Assembly (NCBI RefSeq): GCF_014649855.1
Contig: NZ_BMTV01000001.1
Span: 124,001-188,000 of the forward strand
Reading direction: 5' to 3'
Length of the DNA: 64,000 bases
Source: Streptomyces roseolus
GTDB lineage: Bacteria; Actinomycetota; Actinomycetes; Streptomycetales; Streptomycetaceae
The translations under genes were made by a program, and so were the position numbers. Positions 1 to 6,527 of this stretch are shown here, in pieces (position 1 is the first letter of the stretch; every line of letters starts with the position of its first letter). The notes under the pieces were generated by a model, which had not been told where the DNA came from, did not search any database, and saw nothing but the letters and a program-made list of their open reading frames with translations.

Positions 1-76
1 GGAGCCCGGCCCCGCCCGTCCGCGCGCCCGGAAGCGCGCCGGACGCAGCGACCTCCGCCGCGCCGGTGCCGGTCAT
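1..76 (-). CDS. TadA/CpaF-type secretion ATPase, N-terminus only (runs off window)
   Basis: An ATG at 76 on the minus strand overlaps the TGA stop of the ssd-like gene as ATGA, and the frame stays open to the window edge, giving 25 residues that begin MTGTGAAEV. The identity rests only on context. In Streptomyces the TadZ/Ssd-like gene is usually followed by a TadA/CpaF-type pilus assembly ATPase gene. Nothing in the 25 visible residues is diagnostic. The 4-bp overlap suggests translational coupling. The frame could in principle encode something else, since no motif is reached. Confidence 0.45.
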   Translation of the reverse strand, partial: MTGTGAAEVAASGALPGARTGGAGL

Positions 77-1218
77 GCCGCACCGCCGGAGGGCAGCGCC
101 TGCTCCCAGAAGGCCGCGCAGAAGCGGCCGAGCGGGCCCCGGGGGTCGGCGCCCGGCGGGGAGCCCGCGTCCTGGTCCGTCACGACGGCGGGGTCGTAGG
201 GGAGTTCGCCGGCGAGCGGCAGCCGCAGCGCGTCGGCGACCCAGCGCTCGTCGAGCCCGGCCGCGTACGGCCCGCGGACCACGGCCCGCAGGTCGCGGAC
301 GCCGAAGGAGAGGGTGCCGGCGATCCGGTGGGCGGCGGCGACCGCCCGCAGTTCGCCGGGGACGACGAGGAGTCCGAGGTCGAGCTGGGCCAGGGCCTCG
401 GCCCCGGCCTCGTCGACGGCGCGCGGCAGGTCGACCACGACGACCCCGCCGCCGCGGCGGGCCGCGGCGAGCACGGCCCGGACGGCGTCGGGCGGCACGG
501 CGCCGGTGGGTTCCCGGCCCCAGCTCAGCACCCGCACGCCCCTGGCCGCGGGCAGTGACTCCGCGAGGGCGCCGCCGGCCAGCCGTCCCTTCGAGGCGGT
601 GAAGTCGCTCCAGCGCCTGCCCGGCTCCCGCTCGGCGCCGAGGAGCACGTCGAGTCCGCCGCCGAGCGGGTCGCCGTCGACGAGCAGGGTCCGCCGGCCC
701 GAGCGGGCGGCGGCGAGCGCGAGCCCGCAGGCGAGGGTGGAGGCGCCGGCGCCGCCGCGTCCGCCGACGACGCCGACGGTCAGCGCCGTCCGGCCACCCC
801 CTTCGGCGGCGTCGGCGATCCGCTCGACGAGCCGGGACTCGGCGCCCGGCAGCCTGAGCACGCTGTCCGCGCCGAGCTCGACGGCGAGCCGCCACACGTC
901 CGGGTCGTCCGGGGCCCGTCCGACGAGGACGACCCCGGGCCGGCGCACGGAGCCGCGGCAGCGGGCCGCCGCGTCCTCCCCGACCAGGACGAGCGGGGGG
1001 TCGGTCCAGCTCGCCCGCCGCTCGGGCACCCGGTGGTGCACCTCGGGCTCGACGCCGGCCGCGGCGCACAGCCGCAGCAGGTCGTCGAGGAGGACCACGT
1101 CCTCGGTGACGATCAGCGGACCGGGCCCGCGCACCCCTTCCCCGTCCCGTGCCCCGGACGCGTCCCGCGCCGTGGACCCGTGCTCCGCTCCCGTGCGGGA
1201 GGCCGTCGGCTTGTGCAT
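73..1218 (-). CDS. ssd: Ssd/TadZ-CpaE-like septum-site or pilus-localisation protein
   Basis: A 381-aa MinD/ParA-superfamily protein. The first ~140 residues look like a degenerate receiver-type domain. They are followed near residue 150 by the deviant P-loop GGRGGAGASTLA, which lacks the usual GKT lysine, and then by the LLVDGDPLGGG strand typical of deviant Walker ATPases. This pattern belongs to the Ssd/TadZ/CpaE group, which localises Tad pili or affects septum placement. I chose the ATG at 1218 because GAGAGGGG lies 8-9 nt upstream; a GTG at 1227 would abut that sequence. The gene is coupled by ATGA to the following TadA-like gene. A direct role in septation is known only for mycobacterial Ssd and is inferred here. 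Confidence 0.75.
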   Translation of the reverse strand: MHKPTASRTGAEHGSTARDASGARDGEGVRGPGPLIVTEDVVLLDDLLRLCAAAGVEPEVHHRVPERRASWTDPPLVLVGEDAAARCRGSVRRPGVVLVGRAPDDPDVWRLAVELGADSVLRLPGAESRLVERIADAAEGGGRTALTVGVVGGRGGAGASTLACGLALAAARSGRRTLLVDGDPLGGGLDVLLGAEREPGRRWSDFTASKGRLAGGALAESLPAARGVRVLSWGREPTGAVPPDAVRAVLAAARRGGGVVVVDLPRAVDEAGAEALAQLDLGLLVVPGELRAVAAAHRIAGTLSFGVRDLRAVVRGPYAAGLDERWVADALRLPLAGELPYDPAVVTDQDAGSPPGADPRGPLGRFCAAFWEQALPSGGAA

Positions 1219-1669
1219 CGCGCACACCCCTCTCGTGATTCCTGCGGGCCGCGAACTTCGCGACGGGAATCACGGTGAGGCCGAGCGGGAAATCGTGCGG
1301 AGTCCACCGAAAAACTGTGGACAATCCACTCCCTGTGAATATCTCGACCACCCGTCCGAGGGCTGTCCGGAACGCAGTGCGCCGGTTACTGTGGGTGACG
1401 GATCGAGAGATCGCCGCGCTTCGGGCAGCCGGACGGGCGGCGGCGGGAGAGAGGGGAGGGAGCCATGGCCCAGCGGGCGAAAACGGCTCCGGACATGCGA
1501 CGACCCCCGCCGGGGGGGAGAGCGGGGGTCGTCTTTCCGGCCGACTCGGGGGGGGGAGGAGCCGGTCCGGGTTAGCACGGTCGCGAACGATCCGTGACTT
1601 CCATGGTATACCCGAGAGCCTTCTCAAGCAAACCCACGCGCCCCAGCGTACGCCGAATGGCGGGCACCT
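1219..1669. other. Divergent intergenic region between ssd and HAD genes
   Basis: About 450 bp separates two divergent genes. The half nearest ssd is relatively AT-rich for this genome (around 1300-1345) and may hold the promoters. The only strong structure is the 12-bp perfect hairpin at 1499-1533, listed separately. A G run follows at about 1549-1557. I see no credible ORF or tRNA here. Confidence 0.5.
1499..1533 (+). terminator. Perfect 12-bp hairpin with T-rich tail in a leader region
   Basis: GACGACCCCCGC (1499-1510) pairs perfectly with GCGGGGGTCGTC (1522-1533) around an 11-nt loop and is followed by TTT. It has terminator shape but sits ~135 bp upstream of the HAD gene and between divergent genes. 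It could be an attenuator, the end of an unseen short transcript, or a structural element of the 5' leader. Confidence 0.5.
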
Positions 1670-2524
1670 ATGCTCAGCGTTGTGGAAAACCACTCCTTGC
1701 CGCGCACAGCCGCCTTCTTCGACCTGGACAAGACGGTCATTGCGAAGTCCTCGACGCTGACCTTCAGCAAGTCCTTCTACCGTGGCGGACTGATCAGCCG
1801 CCGGGCCGCGCTGCGGACGGCCTACATCCAGTTCGTGTTCCTGATCGGCGGGGCCGATCACGACCAGATGGAGCGGATGCGCGAATATCTTTCCGCGCTC
1901 TGCAAAGGCTGGAACGTGGCCCAGGTCAAGGAACTCGTCGCCGAGACCCTGCACGACCTGATCGACCCGATCATCTACGACGAGGCGGCCTCCCTCATCG
2001 AGGAGCACCACGCCGCCGGCCGCGACGTCGTGATCGTCTCCACCTCCGGCGCCGAGGTGGTCGAGCCGATCGGGGAGATGCTCGGGGCGGACCGGGTCGT
2101 CGCCACCCGGATGGTGGTCGGCGAGGACGGCTGCTTCACCGGGGAGGTGGAGTACTACGCCTACGGCCCGACGAAGGCCGAGGCGGTCCGCGAGCTGGCG
2201 AAGTCGGAGGGGTACGACCTCTCCCGCTGCTACGCCTACAGCGACTCAGCGACCGACCTGCCCATGCTGGAGGCGGTCGGGCACCCGTATGCCGTCAACC
2301 CCGACCGGACGCTGCGCCGCGAGGCGGTGGCCCGGGAGTGGCCGGTGCTGGTGTTCAACCGGCCGGTTCGGCTCAAGCAGCGGCTGCCGGACTTCCGGAT
2401 GCCGCCGCGTCCGGCGCTGATGGCCGCGGCGGCCGTGGGCGCGGCGGCGGCGACGGCGGGGCTGGTCTGGTACGCCGCCCGGCGGCGTCACCGGGGCGCG
2501 GCGGCGGCCCTCGCCGGGAGCTGA
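1670..2524 (+). CDS. HAD-IB family phosphatase with C-terminal membrane anchor
   Basis: A 284-aa haloacid dehalogenase subfamily IB hydrolase. Motif I is FFDLDKTVIAKSS near residue 17, with Asp nucleophile and acid/base. Motif II is the VIVSTSG strand near residue 120. The YSDSATDLPML motif near residue 193 gives the Mg-binding acidic pair. An alanine-rich hydrophobic helix near residues 245-265, followed by an Arg-rich end, should anchor it in the membrane facing the cytoplasm. The family includes phosphoserine phosphatase and CicA-like phosphatases; the substrate cannot be deduced. As I recall, the S. coelicolor orthologue in this position is annotated as a morphological-differentiation-associated protein. 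The gene is followed by the 6S-like RNA region and faces the pseudo-Fic gene. Confidence 0.8.
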   Translation: MLSVVENHSLPRTAAFFDLDKTVIAKSSTLTFSKSFYRGGLISRRAALRTAYIQFVFLIGGADHDQMERMREYLSALCKGWNVAQVKELVAETLHDLIDPIIYDEAASLIEEHHAAGRDVVIVSTSGAEVVEPIGEMLGADRVVATRMVVGEDGCFTGEVEYYAYGPTKAEAVRELAKSEGYDLSRCYAYSDSATDLPMLEAVGHPYAVNPDRTLRREAVAREWPVLVFNRPVRLKQRLPDFRMPPRPALMAAAAVGAAAATAGLVWYAARRRHRGAAAALAGS

Positions 2525-2679
2525 CCGCTTGTCCCGTTTTCGGGCGATCCGGTTCCGGGATCCGGAAAGAGCGGAAAGAAGCGGATCCACCACTTTCGTT
2601 TACCGGCGGACAGGAGTAGAAAGGAATCAGGCCCGCGAGACCTGGGACATCCGAGAGGATCACCTGTTGAGCATGAAGG

Positions 2680-2871
2680 CCCCACGGACCTGACGCACAA
2701 AAACCTGGCACCCACGCGACGTCGACCCGTCGATTACGGGCCAGCCGCACCAGGCGAAGGGCAAAGTACCCCGCCTGATGGGCACATATCGAGGACGCTT
2801 GGTAACTGGGTGGACGTGCCAGCGGCGGTACTGAAGGTTGGTACCGCCGCAACCCATGTCCGGGGGTTTTT
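2680..2871 (+). ncRNA. ssrS: 6S-like regulatory RNA (scr3559-type), ends approximate
   Basis: This lies in a 346-bp convergent gap and is rich in nested pairing. CTGGCAC plus CCAC (2705-2715) pairs with GTGG plus GTGCCAG (2810-2822) to close a ~118-nt rod. Inside are CCCGT/ACGGG (2726-2740) and CAGGCG/CGCCTG (2751-2777). A rod broken by internal bubbles fits a 6S RNA that mimics an open promoter and binds RNA polymerase holoenzyme. S. coelicolor carries a 6S-like RNA, scr3559, between SCO3558 and SCO3559, whose homologues appear to flank this gap (recalled, not searched). The plus strand is chosen because the 3' hairpins end in a T run. The 5' end is a guess from a ~190-nt length. Confidence 0.55.
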
Positions 2872-2874
2872 CAG
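2822..2874 (+). terminator. Double hairpin terminator of the 6S-like RNA
   Basis: GCGGCGGTAC (2822-2831) and GTACCGCCGC (2841-2850) form a perfect 10-bp stem. A short AACCC/GGGTT stem follows at once and leads into TTTTT on the plus strand. The T run overlaps the stop codon of the minus-strand pseudo-Fic gene at 2871-2873. Confidence 0.65.
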
Positions 2875-3689
2875 GCCGCGCCGCGCTGGAGCGCCTCGCA
2901 GACCGCCGTCGACTCCCGCACGCCGAGCTCCACCGCGCGCCCGCAGTGCGCGATCCAGCCGCCGACGCCCTCCGGGGTGCCGGTGAGGTACCCCTCGAAG
3001 GCGGCCGCGTAGGCGGCCCGGCCCTGCTCCGCGTGTCCGACCTCGGCCGGGCAGATGCCCTTCGGGTCGAGACCGCTGCCCTCCAGCACGATCCGCTCGG
3101 CGGTCCGGGCGACCAGGCCGTTGTGCGAGGTGAAGGGACGCAGGGCGAGCAGTTCGCCGTGGACCACGGCGGAGACGACCAGCGCCGGGGCCTCGCTGCC
3201 GGCCACGACGAGCTCCGCGAGGCCGTCGAGGCGGGCGGCCACCTCGTCCGGCGCGGGCAGCGGGGCCTCGATCAGCGGCTCGGACACGGCTTCGCCGGCC
3301 TGCCGGGGGCGGCCGGTCGACTCCTCGTGCTCGCCCGCGGCGACCAGGTGCAGCCGGGCCAGGACGCGGAGCGGCGACTGGCGCCAGATGGAGAGGAGTT
3401 CACCCGCCTCGGCGCTCAGGCGCAGGGCGGCGCCGACGGTGCGGGCCTCGGGGTCGGCGCTGAAGTCGGTGCGGCGGCGGACCTCTTCCAGGGCCCAGTC
3501 GGCACCGGCCAGCGCGGCCGAGCCGCGGGCGCCGCGGAGCGCAGCCTCGTGGGCGATCTCGTTGCTGCGGCGGCGCATCACACGGTGGCCGTAGACCCGG
3601 TCGACGGCCTTGCGTACGGAGTCCACCGCGTCGGCGACGCCCGGCAGGGTACCGAGGGCGGCCAAGGGGTCAGAGGCGTGCGTACTCAT
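2871..3689 (-). CDS. Fic-fold protein with degenerate active site
   Basis: A 272-aa protein. Residues ~177-255 follow the Fic layout: a VHGEL helix, then the active-site loop, then GLDPKGI and a C-terminal GTPEGVGGWI helix. The canonical HPFx(D/E)GNGRxxR loop reads RPFTSHNGLVAR at residues 184-195. The catalytic His is Arg, the acidic residue is Ser, the first Gly is His, and the first Arg is Leu; only N-G and the last Arg remain. AMPylation activity is therefore unlikely and a binding or scaffold role more probable. The start at 3689 (MSTHASDP) is preferred; an upstream ATG at 3746 would add a low-complexity 19-residue tail. Neither start has a clear ribosome-binding site. Similar Streptomyces genes are sometimes named oxidoreductase, which this sequence does not support. 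Confidence 0.7.
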   Translation of the reverse strand: MSTHASDPLAALGTLPGVADAVDSVRKAVDRVYGHRVMRRRSNEIAHEAALRGARGSAALAGADWALEEVRRRTDFSADPEARTVGAALRLSAEAGELLSIWRQSPLRVLARLHLVAAGEHEESTGRPRQAGEAVSEPLIEAPLPAPDEVAARLDGLAELVVAGSEAPALVVSAVVHGELLALRPFTSHNGLVARTAERIVLEGSGLDPKGICPAEVGHAEQGRAAYAAAFEGYLTGTPEGVGGWIAHCGRAVELGVRESTAVCEALQRGAA

Positions 3690-3777
3690 AGGCAAGGAGG
3701 CTACGCGCCTCGGGGGCCCGCCCCACGATGGAGTGGTCTTCCTCATAAACCTTGACCACTCGGTGCGTTCATGCCAC

Positions 3778-3783
3778 TACTCT
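3778..3783 (+). promoter_or_regulatory. Possible -10 (TACTCT) for a leaderless CooC-like transcript
   Basis: TACTCT fits TANNNT and ends 8 nt before the ATG at 3792. TTGACC at 3752-3757 resembles a -35 box, though the 20-nt spacing is long. No Shine-Dalgarno sequence precedes either possible start, so a leaderless mRNA beginning at or near 3792 is plausible. Confidence 0.35.
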
Positions 3784-3785
3784 AG

Positions 3786-4784
3786 GTGAACATGAAGATC
3801 GCTTTCGTCGGGAAGGGTGGCAGCGGCAAGACGACGCTGTCCTCGCTCTTCGTCCGCCACCTCGCCGCCACCGAGTCGCCGGTCGTCGCCGTCGACGCGG
3901 ACATCAACCAGCACTTGGGGGTCGCGCTCGGCCTCACCGAGGCGGAGGCGGCCGCGCTGCCCGCGATGGGGGCGCATCTGCCGCTCATCAAGGAGTACCT
4001 GCGCGGCAGCAACCCCCGGATCGCCTCGGCCGAGACGATGATCAAGACCACGCCGCCCGGGGCGGGTTCGCGGCTGCTGCGGGTCCGCGAGGACAACCCG
4101 GTGTACGAGGCGTGCGCCCGGCAGGTGCGGCTCGACCCGGGCGAGGTGCGGCTGATGGCGACCGGCCCGTTCACCGAGGCGGACCTCGGCGTCGCCTGCT
4201 ACCACTCGAAGGTCGGCGCGGTGGAGCTGTGCCTGAACCATCTGGTGGACGGGGCCGGCGAGTACGTGGTGGTCGACATGACGGCCGGCTCGGACTCCTT
4301 CGCGTCCGGCATGTTCACCCGCTTCGACATGACCTTCCTGGTCGCCGAGCCGACCCGCAAGGGGGTGTCGGTGTACCGCCAGTACAAGGAGTACGCGCGG
4401 GACTTCGGCGTCGCCCTGAAGGTCGTCGGCAACAAGGTGCAGGGCCCGGACGACCTGGACTTCCTGCGCCAGGAGGTCGGCGACGACCTGCTGGTCACCG
4501 TCGGCCACTCGGACTGGGTCCGGGCCATGGAGAAGGGCCGCCCGCCGCGCTTCGAGCGGCTGGAGCCCGAGAACCACCGCGCGCTGCGGACCCTGCGGGA
4601 GGCGGCGGACGCCTCGTACGCCCGCCGCGACCGGCACCGTTACACGAGCCAGATGGTCCACTTCCACCTCCGCAACGCGGAGAGCTGGGGCAACGCCAAG
4701 ACCGGGGCCGACCTGGCGGCGCAGGTCGACCCCGACTTCGTCCTCGGCGAACCGGTCGCCGAACCCGTCGCCGCCTCGCGCTGA
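3786..4784 (+). CDS. CooC-like P-loop ATPase (MinD/ParA superfamily)
   Basis: A 332-aa cytoplasmic deviant-Walker ATPase. The N-terminus gives KIAFVGKGGSGKTTLSSLF, with both Walker lysines, then VVAVDADINQHLG, then the DMTAGSDSF switch segment. CooC proteins use ATP hydrolysis to help insert nickel into CO dehydrogenase, but no nickel-enzyme gene is nearby, so the actinomycete paralogue may serve another maturation role. The start is a GTG at 3786 or, more likely, the ATG two codons later (3792). The last 65 bp of coding sequence are duplicated in the intergenic DNA 189 bp downstream, so the C-terminus or 3' region has been rearranged. Confidence 0.75.
   Translation: MNMKIAFVGKGGSGKTTLSSLFVRHLAATESPVVAVDADINQHLGVALGLTEAEAAALPAMGAHLPLIKEYLRGSNPRIASAETMIKTTPPGAGSRLLRVREDNPVYEACARQVRLDPGEVRLMATGPFTEADLGVACYHSKVGAVELCLNHLVDGAGEYVVVDMTAGSDSFASGMFTRFDMTFLVAEPTRKGVSVYRQYKEYARDFGVALKVVGNKVQGPDDLDFLRQEVGDDLLVTVGHSDWVRAMEKGRPPRFERLEPENHRALRTLREAADASYARRDRHRYTSQMVHFHLRNAESWGNAKTGADLAAQVDPDFVLGEPVAEPVAASR
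4704..4768 (+). repeat. Direct repeat copy A (in CooC-like gene tail)
   Basis: This 65-bp segment of the CooC-like coding region is matched at 4893-4957 with three differences (62/65 by eye). Copy A encodes the end of the protein, GADLAAQVDPDFVLGEPV. Confidence 0.85.
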
Positions 4785-4892
4785 CGGACCGGACCACCAC
4801 CGCCGGACGGCGTCCGGCACAGCCCCCCCCCGAAGCCCGGGAGGCGCCCCGGCGCCGAACGGCGCGAGCGGGGGCCGGAAAGAGAACGGCCC

Positions 4893-4957
4893 GGGGCCGA
4901 CCCGGCGGCGCAGGTCGACCCCGGCTCCGTCCTCGGCGAACCGGTCGCCGAACCCGT
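4893..4957 (+). repeat. Direct repeat copy B (intergenic)
   Basis: This is the second copy of the 65-bp segment at 4704-4768, displaced by exactly 189 bp and lying after the CooC-like stop codon. It is followed by further CCGAACC/GGCCGA-type sequence that resembles an expanded version of the gene's last codons. It looks like the remnant of a tandem duplication or an older, longer 3' end. Confidence 0.85.
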
Positions 4958-4993
4958 TGGCCGAACCGATGGCCGAGACCTCGGCGCGGCCCG

Positions 4994-6298
4994 CTACATG
5001 CGGGAGCCGGGCCGGCGGGCGGGGGCGGGGGCCGGGGGTTGCTCCGCCAGGAAGGCGGACCAGCCTCCGGCGGGGGCCTCGCCGACCTTCAGGGTGCGCA
5101 TCTTGGCGATGACGGCGGGGTCCTGGGCGTCCAGCCAGTCGGCGAGCTGACGGAAGGAGACGCACTCGACGTCCTTCTGGACGCAGACCGTGGCGATGGT
5201 CTCCTCGATGGCGCGCATGTAGGTGCCGCCGTTCCAGGACTCGAAGTGGTTGCCGATGATGACCGGCGCCCGGTTGCCGCGGTAGGAGCGCTCGAAGGCC
5301 TGGACGAGGCCGTCGCGCATCTGGTCGCCCCAGTAGCGGTGCATGTTCGGGTCGCCCTGGGTGGTGCCCGGCGACTGGTTGACCAGGAAGTTGTAGTCCA
5401 TGGCCAGGGTCTGGAAGGCCCGGCCGGGGACCGGGACGAGGTGCATGGACAGGTCCCAGAGGCCGTGGTCCTTCTCCGGCCAGACCTGGTCGTTGACGCC
5501 GCTGGTGTCGTAGCGGAAGCCGAGCTCGGAGGCGGCCTTCACGAAGTTCTCGCGACCCTCCAGGCACGGGGTGCGGGCGCCGACGAGCTCCTTGTCGTAG
5601 TCGAAGGGGAGCGGCTGCTCGGCGCGCAGGCCCGCGTTGGTCTTCCAGTTCTTGACGAAGGACTTGGCCTGCCGGATCTCGCTCTTCCACTCCTCCACGG
5701 ACCAGGTGCCGACGCCGCCGTCGGCGCCGCAGAAGTGGCCGTTGAAGTGGGTGCCGATCTCGTTGCCCTCCAGCCACGCGCCGCGCAGTTCGCGGACGGT
5801 GTCGCGGATGCCCTCGGCGTCGTTGAAGCCGATGTCGGAGCGGCCGGCAGAGTGCTTGGGCGGGTCGTACATCGCCCGCTTCTCCTCCGGCAGGAGGTAC
5901 ACGCCGCTGAGGAAGTACGTCATGGTCGCGTCGTACTTCTTGCCGACGTTCCGGAAGTGGGAGAAGAGCTTCTGGCTGTCCTCGCCGGCACCGTCCCAGG
6001 AGAAGACGACGAACTGCGGCGGGGCCTCGCCGGGCTTCAGCTTCTTCCAGGTGGGCTGGTGCGGCTGGGCGCCGGTGTAGGCGGTGGAGCCGTCGCCGAT
6101 CAGCCGGACCGGGTTCTCCGGCGCGGCGGCGGGCTTCTTCTCCGCGGCGCCGGTGCCCGAGCCCGGGGAGCCCTTGGTGCCGGGGCCGGAGGAGGACGGC
6201 TCCGAGCAGCCCGCCAGGCCGCCGACGAGAGCGACGGTGAGGGCGCCGGCGGCCAGCGCCTTCCTCCGGAACGTACTTCCTCGCACTGCGGCTGACAT
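4994..6298 (-). CDS. Lipoprotein with polysaccharide-deacetylase (CE4/NodB-like) domain
   Basis: A 434-aa exported lipoprotein. The signal peptide runs through a hydrophobic stretch to the lipobox LAGC near residue 31, followed by a Ser/Gly/Pro linker. The body keeps the CE4 layout in altered form: VVFSWDGAGE for the TFDDG strand, EIGTHFNGH for the metal-binding HxxxH region, and GARTPC for the RxPY motif. The family removes acetyl groups from N-acetylglucosamine polymers such as peptidoglycan; activity here is unproven because several catalytic positions deviate. The ATG at 6298 is chosen because GAGAGG lies about 8 nt upstream; a longer frame to 6409 has only low-complexity extra residues. 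The gene is monocistronic and divergent from the SulP gene. Confidence 0.75.
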   Translation of the reverse strand: MSAAVRGSTFRRKALAAGALTVALVGGLAGCSEPSSSGPGTKGSPGSGTGAAEKKPAAAPENPVRLIGDGSTAYTGAQPHQPTWKKLKPGEAPPQFVVFSWDGAGEDSQKLFSHFRNVGKKYDATMTYFLSGVYLLPEEKRAMYDPPKHSAGRSDIGFNDAEGIRDTVRELRGAWLEGNEIGTHFNGHFCGADGGVGTWSVEEWKSEIRQAKSFVKNWKTNAGLRAEQPLPFDYDKELVGARTPCLEGRENFVKAASELGFRYDTSGVNDQVWPEKDHGLWDLSMHLVPVPGRAFQTLAMDYNFLVNQSPGTTQGDPNMHRYWGDQMRDGLVQAFERSYRGNRAPVIIGNHFESWNGGTYMRAIEETIATVCVQKDVECVSFRQLADWLDAQDPAVIAKMRTLKVGEAPAGGWSAFLAEQPPAPAPARRPGSRM

Positions 6299-6527
6299 CC
6301 GCCCACCTCTCTCATCCGACGGCTCCGCCCCGACCGGCGGCCGAGCGGCGTCAACGTCGCACCCGAGGGCGCGGGGTGATGAAACGACAAGCGGACAGGC
6401 GTCCACCATTCACCGGAACCGGTGAACCATTGCCCCGTTTGCCCCGAAAATAATGCCGGAGACTTTACTCTCCATTACGATTCGTTTACTCAGAGTTGAG
6501 GTACCCGTTCGGCCCCGAGGAGACCGG

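Noticed and set aside
3752..6295. 847-codon plus-strand open frame across the CooC-like and deacetylase genes
   Set aside because: It runs out of frame with one convincing gene and antisense to another. Long spurious frames are normal at this GC content and the product is low-complexity.
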